From contig NZ_DASWSJ010000359.1 in the NCBI RefSeq assembly GCF_036402745.1, forward strand, positions 1 through 37,590: a stretch of DNA of 37,590 nucleotides, read 5' to 3'. This document shows positions 7,961 to 15,475 of this stretch, piece after piece. Every line of letters starts with the position of its first letter. The first letter of the stretch is position 1. The DNA is from Actinophytocola sp036402745. GTDB taxonomy: Bacteria; Actinomycetota; Actinomycetes; Mycobacteriales; Pseudonocardiaceae. The notes below the pieces were generated by a model. It worked only from the letters and a program-made list of their open reading frames with translations, had not been told where the DNA came from and did no database searches. The position numbers and the translations under genes were made by a program.

Positions 7961-8808
7961 TCGTAGAAGCCGCGGCTGCTCTTCTTGCCGAGCAGCCCCG
8001 CGTCCACCATGCGCAACAGCAGCGGCGGCGGCGAGTAGAGCGGCTCCTTGAACTCGGCGTACATCGACTCGGCGATGGCCTTCGTGGTGTCGAGGCCGAT
8101 CAGGTCGGTGAGCGCGAGCGGGCCCATCGGGTGCGCGCAGCCCTGCACCATGCCGGTGTCGATGTCCTCCGCCGACGCGAAGCCCGACTCGAGCATCCGG
8201 ATCGCGGACAGCAGGTAGGGCACCAGCAGCGCGTTCACGACGAAGCCCGCGCGGTCCTGGGAGAGGATGACCTCCTTGCCCAGCACCGTCTCCACAAAGG
8301 ACTCCGCACGCTCCTTCGTGGACTCGCCGGTGAGCAGCGAGGGCACCAGCTCGACCAGCTTGAGCACCGGCACCGGGTTGAAGAAGTGGATGCCGATCAC
8401 CTGCTGCGGCCGCGACGTGGCCATGCCCAGCTTCATGATCGGGATCGACGACGTGTTCGACGCGAAGATCGCCTCGGGGTCGGCGATGACCTTGTCCAGC
8501 GAGGTGAACACGTCGGTCTTGATCGGCTCGTTCTCCGCGACCGCCTCGACCACGAGCTGGCGGTCGGCGAACTCGCCGAGGTCCGTGCTGAACCGCATCC
8601 GGCCCAGCGCCGCGTCCCGGCCGGCCTCGTCGAGCTTGCCGCTGCGCACCGCCCTGGCCAGGGACTTCTCCACCCGGGCCCGGCCGGCGTCGAGCGCGTC
8701 CTGGCTCACCTCGCTGACGATCACGCCGAGCCCCGCCCGCGCGCAGACCTCCGCGATGCCCGACCCCATCAGCCCACAGCCGACGACCCCAACCCGCTCG
8801 ATACTCAT
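7948..8808 (-). CDS. 3-hydroxybutyryl-CoA dehydrogenase (HBDH / FadB2-like)
   Basis: NAD(P)-dependent 3-hydroxyacyl-CoA dehydrogenase of 286 residues, interconverting acetoacetyl-CoA and 3-hydroxybutyryl-CoA. The Rossmann motif is VGVVGCGLMGSGIAEVCARA; the catalytic region includes ASNTSSIPI and IGIHFFNPVPVLKLVELV with the active-site His; the C-terminal domain has GFVVNALLVPYLL and MGPLALTDLIGLDT. The ATG at 8808 (MSIERVG) follows GAGGGG. It lies 66 bases after icmF in the same direction, so the two probably form an operon handling C4 acyl-CoAs. The 3' end overlaps the double-MarR gene by 13 bases. Confidence 0.95.
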   Translation of the reverse strand: MSIERVGVVGCGLMGSGIAEVCARAGLGVIVSEVSQDALDAGRARVEKSLARAVRSGKLDEAGRDAALGRMRFSTDLGEFADRQLVVEAVAENEPIKTDVFTSLDKVIADPEAIFASNTSSIPIMKLGMATSRPQQVIGIHFFNPVPVLKLVELVPSLLTGESTKERAESFVETVLGKEVILSQDRAGFVVNALLVPYLLSAIRMLESGFASAEDIDTGMVQGCAHPMGPLALTDLIGLDTTKAIAESMYAEFKEPLYSPPPLLLRMVDAGLLGKKSSRGFYDYSA

Positions 8809-8874
8809 GACAGCCCCTCGCGGTCGCCCCGTGTCATGTCTCGCTCGCAAGCTCGCTCAAGGAACCCTCCGTAG

Positions 8875-11800
8875 TCAGACGTTGCGCCGGTACTGACCGC
8901 CGACCTCGAAGAAGGCGTCGGTGATCTGACCGAGCGTGCACACCCTAGCGGCGTCCATCAGCACTCCGAACACATTCTCCTCGTTGGCGACCGCATCGCG
9001 CAGCCGCCGGAGTGCGACGACCGCATCGCTCCGGTGCTTCTCCTGGAAGGCTCGAGTGCGCTCGACCTGGGAGCGCTTCTCGTCCTCGGTGGCCCTGGCC
9101 AGCTCGATGGTCGGCAGCTCCTCGGCGTTGTCCTTGTTCGGCAGGAACGTGTTGACCCCGATCAGCGGCAGCGAGCCGTCGTGCTTGCGCTGCTCGTAGA
9201 GCATCGACTCGTCCTGGATGCGACCGCGCTGGTAGCCGGTCTCCATCGCGCCGAGCACGCCGCCGCGCTCGGACAGCCGCTCGAACTCGACGAGCACGGC
9301 CTCCTCGACCAGGTCGGTCAGCTCGTCGATGATGAACGAGCCCTGCAGCGGGTTCTCGTTCTTCGACAGGCCCCACTCCTTGTTGATGATCAGCTGGATG
9401 GCCATCGCGCGGCGCACCGAGCTCTCCGTCGGCGTGGTGATGGCCTCGTCGTAGGCATTGGTGTGCAACGAGTTGCAGTTGTCGTACAACGCGCACAGTG
9501 CCTGCAGCGTGGTGCGGATGTCGTTGAAGTGCATCTCCTGCGCGTGCAGCGACCGGCCGGACGTCTGCACGTGGTACTTGAACTTCTGCGACCGCTCGTT
9601 GGCGCCGTAGCGCTCGCGCATCGCGACCGCCCAGATCCGCCGGGCCACCCGGCCGATGACGCTGTACTCGGCGTCGAGGCCGTTGGAGAAGAAGAACGAC
9701 AGGTTCGGCGCGAAGTCGTCGATGTCCATGCCGCGGGCCAGGTAGGACTCGACGTAGGTGAACCCGTTGGCGAGCGTGAACGCCAGCTGGCTGATGGGGT
9801 TGGCGCCGGCCTCGGCGATGTGGTAACCGGAGATCGACACCGAGTAGAAGTTGCGGACCTTGTTGGTGATGAACCACTCCTGGATGTCGGCCATCATCCG
9901 CAGGCTGAACTCCGTGGAGAAGATGCACGTGTTCTGGCCCTGGTCCTCCTTGAGGATGTCGGCCTGCACGGTGCCGCGGACGTTGGCCAGCGCCCACGCG
10001 GTGATCTCCGCCCGCTCGTCGTCGGAGGGCTGGCGGCCGTGCTCGGCGGCGAACCTCTCGACGTTCTGGTCGATCGCGGTGTTGAGGAAGAACGCGAGGA
10101 TGGTCGGCGCCGGGCCGTTGATCGTCATGGAGACCGAAGTGGACGGTGCGGTGAGGTCGAAGCCGTCGTAGAGCGCGCGCATGTCGTCGTGCGTCGCGAT
10201 CGAGACGCCGGAGGTGCCGACCTTGCCGTAGATGTCCGGCGGGGTGTCCGGGTCGTGCCCGTAGAGGGTCACCGAGTCGAACGCGGTGGACAGCCGGGTG
10301 GCCTCAGAGCCCTCGGACAGGTAGCGGAAGCGGCGGTTGGTGCGGAACGCGTCGCCCTCGCCGGCGAACATCCGGGCCGGGTCCTCGCCGTCGCGCTTGA
10401 ACGGGAACACGCCGGCGGTGAACGGGAAGTAGCCCGGCAGGTTCTCCTTGCGCAGGAAGCGAAGCAGCGAGCCGTCGTCGTCGAGCCGCGGCAGCGCCAC
10501 CCGCGGGACCTTCGTTCCGGACAGCGTCTCCCGCCACAACTGGGTGTGCAGCTCCTTGTCGCGGACCTTCACCACCAGCTCCTCGCCGGTGTAGGCATCC
10601 TTGAGCGTGCGGTAGCTCGCCAGCAGGTCCTCGGTGTCCCGCTCGACCCGGCGCCCGGCCTCCGCCACCAGCGCCTCGATGTCCGAAGTGGACGATCCGG
10701 CCCGGTCGAGGGCCGCCCGGGCCTGGGTGAGCGCGGCGTGCTCGCGCACGGCGGCCACCTGCGCGTCGGTGTCGCCGTGGTAGCCGCGGACGGTCTCGGC
10801 GATGTCGGCGAGGTAGCGCACCCGCTGTGCGGGCACCACGGTGGCCGCGCGGGTGGACACCCGGCCGTCGACCGGCGCGAGGGTCGGCTCGCTGACCGGC
10901 AGCCCGGCCTCGGCGAGCAGGTCGCGAGTGTGGTGGTAGAGCGCGGTGACGCCGTCGTCGTTGAAGGTGGCGGCGCTCGTGCCGAACACCGGCATGTCCT
11001 CCCAGGAGGCGCCGAACGCCTCCCGGTTGCGCACCAGCTGGCGGGAGACGTCGCGGCGCGCGTCCTCCGCGCCCCGGCGCTCGAACTTGTTGATGGCCAC
11101 GACGTCGGCGAAGTCGAGCATGTCGATCTTCTCGAGCTGCGAGGCGGCGCCGAACTCGGGCGTCATCACGTACAGCGAGGTGTCGACGAACGGCACGATG
11201 GCCGCGTCGCCCTGGCCGATGCCGGGGGTCTCGACGATCACGAGGTCGTTGCCCGCCGCCTTGGCCGCGGCGATCGCGTCGGTGAGGCCCTCGGGGACCT
11301 CGGCGACCGCGCCGCGGGTGGCCATGGAGCGGAAGAACACCTGGTCACCGTCGCCGCCGGGGACGCCCGCGATGCCGCCGAGGGTGTTCATCCGGATGCG
11401 GTCGCCGAGCAGCGCGCCACCGCCGCGCCGGCGGGTCGGGTCGACCGCGAGCACCGCGACGCGCAGCTTGTCCTGCTGGTCGAGGCGGAACCGGCGGACG
11501 AGCTCGTCGGTGAGCGAGGACTTGCCGGAGCCGCCGGTGCCGGTGATGCCGAGGACCGGCACCCTCCTGCGCTCGGCGGTCTCGCGGATCTGGGTGAGCG
11601 TGGCGTCGTCCAGGCGGCCGGCCTCGATCTTGGTGATGACCTGGGCGAGCGCGTCATGGTGCCCGGCGTAGAGCGTGTCGAGCGCGGGCTCGGGCCGGTC
11701 GGCGAGGTCGACGTCGCAGGCCTCGATCATCGAGTTGATCATGCGGGCGAGACCGAGCTGCTGGCCGTCGTCCGGGGAGAAGATGCGCGCCACGCCGCGC

Positions 11801-12147
11801 CCGTGGAGGAGCTCGATCTCCTCGCGGACGATGACGCCCCCGCCGCCGCCGAAGACCTTGACGTGGCCGGCGCCGTGCTCGTTGAGCAGCTCGACCAGGT
11901 AGCTGAAGTACTCGACGTGGCCGCCCTGGTAGGCGCTGATCGCCACGCCCTGGACGTCCTCCTGGATGGCGGCGCGGACGACCTCGCGGACGGAGCGGTT
12001 GTGGCCGAGGTGGATGACCTCGGCGCCCTGCGACTGCAGGATGCGGCGCATGATGTTGATCGCCGCGTCGTGCCCGTCGAACAGGCTCGCGGCGGTGACG
12101 AACCGAACTGGGTTCGCGGGGCGGTGCAGCGCTGGGACGTCAGCCAT
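8875..12147 (-). CDS. icmF: Fused isobutyryl-CoA mutase IcmF
   Basis: Adenosylcobalamin-dependent mutase interconverting isobutyryl-CoA and n-butyryl-CoA, fused to its own G-protein chaperone; 1090 residues. Order: B12-binding domain (about 10-140; axial His26 in SLFDGHDAA, SAYQGGH, VFGGGGGVI), MeaB/MeaI-like GTPase (about 195-420; Walker A GITGTGGSGKSS around 200-211, base motif NKFE), then the mutase barrel from about 520. Phe581 in AGVFPF and Gln738 in DQGQNTC occupy, by motif alignment, the pocket positions that are Tyr and Arg in methylmalonyl-CoA mutase, supporting isobutyryl-CoA as substrate. ATG 12147 (MADVPALHRP) was chosen because the family N-terminus begins there; no strong ribosome site is seen. 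It leads into the 3-hydroxybutyryl-CoA dehydrogenase gene. Confidence 0.96.
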   Translation of the reverse strand: MADVPALHRPANPVRFVTAASLFDGHDAAINIMRRILQSQGAEVIHLGHNRSVREVVRAAIQEDVQGVAISAYQGGHVEYFSYLVELLNEHGAGHVKVFGGGGGVIVREEIELLHGRGVARIFSPDDGQQLGLARMINSMIEACDVDLADRPEPALDTLYAGHHDALAQVITKIEAGRLDDATLTQIRETAERRRVPVLGITGTGGSGKSSLTDELVRRFRLDQQDKLRVAVLAVDPTRRRGGGALLGDRIRMNTLGGIAGVPGGDGDQVFFRSMATRGAVAEVPEGLTDAIAAAKAAGNDLVIVETPGIGQGDAAIVPFVDTSLYVMTPEFGAASQLEKIDMLDFADVVAINKFERRGAEDARRDVSRQLVRNREAFGASWEDMPVFGTSAATFNDDGVTALYHHTRDLLAEAGLPVSEPTLAPVDGRVSTRAATVVPAQRVRYLADIAETVRGYHGDTDAQVAAVREHAALTQARAALDRAGSSTSDIEALVAEAGRRVERDTEDLLASYRTLKDAYTGEELVVKVRDKELHTQLWRETLSGTKVPRVALPRLDDDGSLLRFLRKENLPGYFPFTAGVFPFKRDGEDPARMFAGEGDAFRTNRRFRYLSEGSEATRLSTAFDSVTLYGHDPDTPPDIYGKVGTSGVSIATHDDMRALYDGFDLTAPSTSVSMTINGPAPTILAFFLNTAIDQNVERFAAEHGRQPSDDERAEITAWALANVRGTVQADILKEDQGQNTCIFSTEFSLRMMADIQEWFITNKVRNFYSVSISGYHIAEAGANPISQLAFTLANGFTYVESYLARGMDIDDFAPNLSFFFSNGLDAEYSVIGRVARRIWAVAMRERYGANERSQKFKYHVQTSGRSLHAQEMHFNDIRTTLQALCALYDNCNSLHTNAYDEAITTPTESSVRRAMAIQLIINKEWGLSKNENPLQGSFIIDELTDLVEEAVLVEFERLSERGGVLGAMETGYQRGRIQDESMLYEQRKHDGSLPLIGVNTFLPNKDNAEELPTIELARATEDEKRSQVERTRAFQEKHRSDAVVALRRLRDAVANEENVFGVLMDAARVCTLGQITDAFFEVGGQYRRNV

Positions 12148-12281
12148 AAGAATAGTTTGATGTCCTACTTTCCGACGTGCAACCAATGTGGTCCACATCT
12201 CCCCGTTCTTTGCTAACGCGACGCCGCGACCTGCGATGATGGCGGGGCTCTCGACACTAGGTCGACACGTTAGGAGAATCC

Positions 12282-12671
12282 GTGGTTCCGGAGTCGGTGC
12301 GCCGGATGCTCGATGACGACCTCGCCTCGCGCTCGCTGGGCATCACGCTGGTCGACGCCGGGACCGGTTACGCGGTGGTCCGGATGACCGTCACCGACAC
12401 GATGGTGAACGGCCACGACATCGCCCACGGCGGGTTCGTGTTCCTGCTCGCCGACACGGCGTTCGCATGCGCGTGCAACAGCCACGGCCCGGTCACCGTG
12501 GCCGCCGGCGCGGACGTCACGTTCGTCGCGGCCGCCCGCCGCGGCGACGTGCTGGAGGCGCGGGCGCAGGAACGCGTGGTGTACGGCCGCAGCGGCATCT
12601 GCGACGTCACCGTGTACCGCGGCGACGAGGTGATCGCCGAGTTCCGCGGCCGCAGCCGCACGCTCCGCTAG
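12282..12671 (+). CDS. paaI: PaaI-type hotdog thioesterase
   Basis: Hydroxyphenylacetyl-CoA thioesterase PaaI-like, 129 residues, single hotdog fold. Seen: MTVTDTMVNGHDIAHGGFVF containing the G-H-D-I-x-H-G-G active-site motif with the catalytic Asp region in LLADTAFACACNSHG, and AAGADVTFVAAARRGDVLEA. PaaI enzymes hydrolyse ring-hydroxylated phenylacetyl-CoAs and release CoA trapped in dead-end thioesters. GTG 12282 has AGGAG at good distance. It is divergent from icmF across a 134-base gap in which TCGACAC occurs twice about 12 bases apart; no other paa gene is near, so a general CoA-salvage role is plausible. Confidence 0.92.
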   Translation: MVPESVRRMLDDDLASRSLGITLVDAGTGYAVVRMTVTDTMVNGHDIAHGGFVFLLADTAFACACNSHGPVTVAAGADVTFVAAARRGDVLEARAQERVVYGRSGICDVTVYRGDEVIAEFRGRSRTLR

Positions 12672-12713
12672 GGGCGCGTCCGGCGGATCTGCAACACCGA
12701 CAGCGACCGCTCT

Positions 12714-12730
12714 CCGCGCGAACCGCGCGG
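12714..12730. terminator. GC hairpin between paaI and convergent TetR gene
   Basis: CCGCGCG-AAC-CGCGCGG is a perfect 7-bp stem with a 3-base loop in the 80-base gap between convergent genes. There is no T tract; it could serve both directions. Confidence 0.45.
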
Positions 12731-12751
12731 CCAGGGTCCGTCGGACGTGCC

Positions 12752-13327
12752 CTACTCGAGCAGGCCGGCGGCGAGCTCGTGCAGGCCCGCTTCCAGGCGC
12801 TTGGTCTCGCCGCGTTCGAGGAGGCGGAGGATCGGCTCCGCCTGGAGGCCGCCCAGGAGCAGGTCGGCCAGGAGCGGGGCGTCGAGCTCCGGGCGCTCGG
12901 CCTCGATGAGCTCGGTGATGTGGCCGTGCCAGAACAGGTAGACCGGGTGATCCTCGCCGTGGGCTCGGGGGGAGACGGCCTGGCCCAGCGCCGCCAGCAG
13001 GCCCTTGTTGCGGCCGACCAAGTCGACCACCGCGGACAGGAACGCCAGCAGGCGCTCGCGCGGCGGGGCGCCGGGGCCCAGCGGCGGCGGGCCGCTCTCG
13101 ACGGCCTCGTTGAGACCGCGGGCGCGCTCCTGCATCAGCGCGATCATCAGGCCCATCCGGTTGCCGAAGCGGTGGAACACTGTCCCCTTACCGACCCCCG
13201 CGGCGGCCGCGACCTGCTCGATCGTCACCTCGTCCGGGCGGTGGCGGGTCAGCAGGTCCTCGGTCGCCAGCAGGATCGCGCGCCGGTTGCGTGCCGCGTC
13301 GGCACGTTCGCGCCGCTGTCCGGGCAT
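12752..13327 (-). CDS. TetR/AcrR-family repressor of the quinone reductase
   Basis: Regulator of 191 residues with an N-terminal HTH: RRAILLATEDLLTRHRPDE, then IEQVAAAAGVGKGTVFHRF. The C-terminal half (LLAFLSAVVDLVGRNKGLLA, then HPVYLFWHGHITELI) is the ligand domain. ATG at 13327 follows AAGGAGG by three bases. It is divergent from the oxidoreductase gene at 13414, and the intervening 86 bases hold an 8-bp-arm inverted repeat that is the probable operator. The arrangement is the classic TetR divergon in which an electrophile or drug induces the adjacent enzyme. Confidence 0.93.
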   Translation of the reverse strand: MPGQRRERADAARNRRAILLATEDLLTRHRPDEVTIEQVAAAAGVGKGTVFHRFGNRMGLMIALMQERARGLNEAVESGPPPLGPGAPPRERLLAFLSAVVDLVGRNKGLLAALGQAVSPRAHGEDHPVYLFWHGHITELIEAERPELDAPLLADLLLGGLQAEPILRLLERGETKRLEAGLHELAAGLLE

Positions 13328-13354
13328 GGCCCTCCTTCGGGGACGTCGTGGACA

Positions 13355-13399
13355 ACTGGACCGCCGGTCCAGTACGGTTAAGTCGACCGTAAGTCCAGT
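13355..13399. promoter_or_regulatory. TetR operator, inverted repeat ACTGGACC-GCC-GGTCCAGT
   Basis: A perfect inverted repeat with 8-bp arms and a 3-base spacer lies at 13355-13373. A further half-site, GTCCAGT, occurs at 13393-13399 close to the oxidoreductase start. The position between the divergent TetR and oxidoreductase genes makes it the likely binding site of this TetR protein. Confidence 0.7.
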
Positions 13400-13413
13400 T
13401 AAGGGAGAATACC

Positions 13414-14382
13414 GTGCGTCGAGTCCGTTATCACGCCTATGGCGGCCCGGAGGTACTGCGGGTCGAGGAGGCCGACGTCCCGGACCCCGGCCCGGGCCAG
13501 GTGCGCATCGCGACCGAGCTGATCGGGGCCAACTTCATCGACAGCAAGTTCCGGCAGGGCTTGGGCGCGAAGTACAACCGCCCGATGCCCGCGACGCTGA
13601 CCGGCGACGTGGTCGGCAGGGTCGAGGCGGTCGGGCCCGAGGTGGATCCCGGGTTGACCGGCCGCCGGGTCGCGGCCCTGAGCGAGGACGCCTTCGCCGA
13701 CCACGTCCTGGCCGACGCGCAATGGGCAGCGACCGTCCCGGACGGACTGGACGACGGCTCGGCGACGATGTTGCCGCTGGCCGCGCCGGTCGCGCTGGGG
13801 ACGTTGCGCAGCGGCCGCCTCTCCCCCGGCGAGACCGTGCTGGTGCACGCCGCGGCGGGTGGGATCGGCCACCTCGCCGTGCAGCTGGCCAAGCTGCTCG
13901 GCGCGGGGACGGTGATCGCGACCGCGGGCTCTGCGGCCAAGCTCGACTTCGCCCGCGCCCAGGGCGCCGACGTGGCCATCGACTACACGCGCGACGACTG
14001 GCCGGACCAGGTGCGCGCGGCCGCCCCGGGTGGGGTGGACGTGGTACTCGACTCGGTCGGCGGACAGACCATGCTGCAGAGCCTGGATCTGCTAGCGCCC
14101 TACGGCCGCCTGGTCGCCTACGGGATAGCGTCGGGCGAGCTGATCGACGTGCCGCTGGCGAAGCTGTTCCAGATGCGCGCGGCGGCGGGGTTCTCGCTGA
14201 TGGCGTGGCGCGCGGGGCGGCCGGAGGAGGCCGCGGCCTCGGTGGCCGAGCTGACCGACCACTTCGCGACGGGCCGCCTGCACACGACGGTCCACGCCCG
14301 GCTACCCCTGGCAGAGGTGGCGAAGGCCCACCAGCTCCTCGACGACCGCGCCCAGCTGGGCCGCATCCTGTTGGTGCCCTAG
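13414..14382 (+). CDS. Zinc-independent quinone reductase (MDR family)
   Basis: NADPH-dependent medium-chain oxidoreductase of 322 residues, quinone-reductase/zeta-crystallin type. The N-terminus RYHAYGGPEVLRVEE is typical; IGANFIDSKFRQG is the usual NFID-type motif; the nucleotide site is HAAAGGIGHLAVQLAKLLGA, followed by LDFARAQGADVAIDY and VVLDSVGGQTM. No zinc-binding cysteines are present. GTG 13414 follows AAGGGAGA. Controlled in all likelihood by the divergent TetR protein. It ends four bases into the convergent SorC gene; the two stop codons share a CTAG. Confidence 0.93.
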   Translation: MRRVRYHAYGGPEVLRVEEADVPDPGPGQVRIATELIGANFIDSKFRQGLGAKYNRPMPATLTGDVVGRVEAVGPEVDPGLTGRRVAALSEDAFADHVLADAQWAATVPDGLDDGSATMLPLAAPVALGTLRSGRLSPGETVLVHAAAGGIGHLAVQLAKLLGAGTVIATAGSAAKLDFARAQGADVAIDYTRDDWPDQVRAAAPGGVDVVLDSVGGQTMLQSLDLLAPYGRLVAYGIASGELIDVPLAKLFQMRAAAGFSLMAWRAGRPEEAAASVAELTDHFATGRLHTTVHARLPLAEVAKAHQLLDDRAQLGRILLVP

Positions 14383-15344
14383 CCGGCGAGTTCCAGTAGT
14401 GGCTCGGCGGCGGCGGTGTCGGTGATCAGGGTGGTCACCATGCCCGAGCGCAGCACCGCGTCGATGGCCTCGGCCTTCGGCGCGGTGTAGCCGAGCGCGA
14501 TGACCTCCGGCACCGCCCGGAGCTCCTCCGTGCTCACCGCCAGCACGTGGTGCGCGAGGCCCGTGGACAAGGCGTTGCCGTCACCGTCGAAGAGTCTGGC
14601 GGTGACCTCCGCGACCGCGCCCCGCCGGCCGATCGCGTCGCGCTCGGCGGGGTCGAGCGCGTCGTACACAGTGGACTCCCCCGGCGCCCACGCGCCGATC
14701 GACACCACTGCCTTCGTGAGGTTGCGGAACTGGCCGAAGGTCTCCGCGATCCCCGGCTGCCGGCGCAGGATGTCCGTGGTCCGCCGGTCGGGCAGCACCA
14801 GCGGGCCGTAGATCGGGTACGCGTCCCCACCGCCGACCCTGGCCACCCGGGTGACGGTCTCGACCGAGCGGTCCCGCATGTCGATCCCCGCCTGCACCCC
14901 GCACAGCTGCACCACCGGCACCCGCGCCAGCGTGGCGACCGACTCGGCCATCACGTTGACCGACCGCGCCCAGGACAGGCCGAGCACGTCGTCCTTCGTC
15001 ACCATCTCCGACAGCACCAACGCCGCGAGCGCGCCGATGTGCCGCCGCACGGCCGGCCGGCCACCGGCCGAAAGCGCTCGTTCGAGCACTAGGACACGAT
15101 TCAGACCGTAGGCCGAGCGCACCTCGTCGGACAGCGTGACGTCGACCGGCACGCCGAGGTCGAACTCGACCCGCACGAGCCCGGTTTCCCTTGCATTGTC
15201 GAGGATCCTGGCCACCTTGAACCGGCTGATGCCGAACTCCTCGGCGATCTCCAGCTTGGAGTGGCCGAGCACGTAGAACCGGCGCGCGATCGCGGCCGCG
15301 GCAATCGACTTCGTCGGGCTCAATCGTCGAGCCTGCGCGCTCAT
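14379..15344 (-). CDS. SorC/DeoR-family sugar-responsive regulator
   Basis: Transcriptional regulator of 321 residues. The N-terminal HTH is IARRFYVLGHSKLEIAEEFG followed by ISRFKVARILDNARETGLV; the rest is a sugar-phosphate-isomerase-like effector domain (DVLGLSWARSVNVMAESVAT, VVSIGAWAPGESTVYDAL, GLAHHVLAVSTEELRAVPEV). It is divergent from the polyol dehydrogenase/ABC operon and should respond to its sugar or a phosphorylated derivative. ATG 15344 has no ribosome site, but TTAGAT ends seven bases upstream, so a leaderless transcript is likely. The start codon lies inside one of the paired palindromes, implying tight autoregulation. Confidence 0.93.
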   Translation of the reverse strand: MSAQARRLSPTKSIAAAAIARRFYVLGHSKLEIAEEFGISRFKVARILDNARETGLVRVEFDLGVPVDVTLSDEVRSAYGLNRVLVLERALSAGGRPAVRRHIGALAALVLSEMVTKDDVLGLSWARSVNVMAESVATLARVPVVQLCGVQAGIDMRDRSVETVTRVARVGGGDAYPIYGPLVLPDRRTTDILRRQPGIAETFGQFRNLTKAVVSIGAWAPGESTVYDALDPAERDAIGRRGAVAEVTARLFDGDGNALSTGLAHHVLAVSTEELRAVPEVIALGYTAPKAEAIDAVLRSGMVTTLITDTAAAEPLLELAG

Positions 15345-15350
15345 TTGAGC
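15339..15350. promoter_or_regulatory. SorC operator site 1 (over regulator start codon)
   Basis: GCTCA-TT-TGAGC, a 12-bp site with 5-bp inverted arms, overlaps the ATG of the regulator. An equivalent site occurs 106 bp away in front of the divergent operon. A -10-like TTAGAT (minus strand, 15352-15357) lies immediately upstream, so binding here would block initiation. Confidence 0.65.
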
Positions 15351-15413
15351 AATCTAACACGAAATCTGCCCGAAAGGTTGACGTAATTCACAGGGAAGTC
15401 CTTCAATGCAATG

Positions 15414-15428
15414 ACCACGTCATGTGGT
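15414..15428. promoter_or_regulatory. Additional inverted repeat in the polyol promoter
   Basis: ACCAC-GTCAT-GTGGT has perfect 5-bp arms around a 5-base spacer and sits between the two GCTCA/TGAGC sites. It may bind a second factor, for example a global carbon regulator; no factor is identified. Confidence 0.35.
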
Positions 15429-15444
15429 GGACATCTGAATAGGT

Positions 15445-15456
15445 GCTCAAATGAGC
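15445..15456. promoter_or_regulatory. SorC operator site 2 (in front of dehydrogenase)
   Basis: GCTCA-AA-TGAGC, the same arms as site 1, lies 19 bases before the dehydrogenase ATG and just ahead of its GAGGGAGG ribosome site. The paired sites flanking a divergent promoter suggest cooperative or looping control by the SorC protein. Confidence 0.65.
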
Positions 15457-15475
15457 GTCCAACGAGGGAGGCCGC

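Noticed and set aside
8830..8870. TCGCTCGCAAGCTCGCTCAAGG-type sequence between icmF and the dehydrogenase as a terminator or repeat element
   Set aside because: The symmetry is short and interrupted, and no second copy was found in the window.
9034..12216. Very long ORF (1060 codons) on the plus strand opposite icmF
   Set aside because: Antisense shadow of icmF caused by high GC at codon position three; the product is low-complexity Val/Gly/Arg/Leu without any recognisable motif.
12148..12281. Cobalamin riboswitch in front of icmF
   Set aside because: The intergenic region is only 134 bases, shared with a divergent gene, and I saw no B12-box-like sequence.
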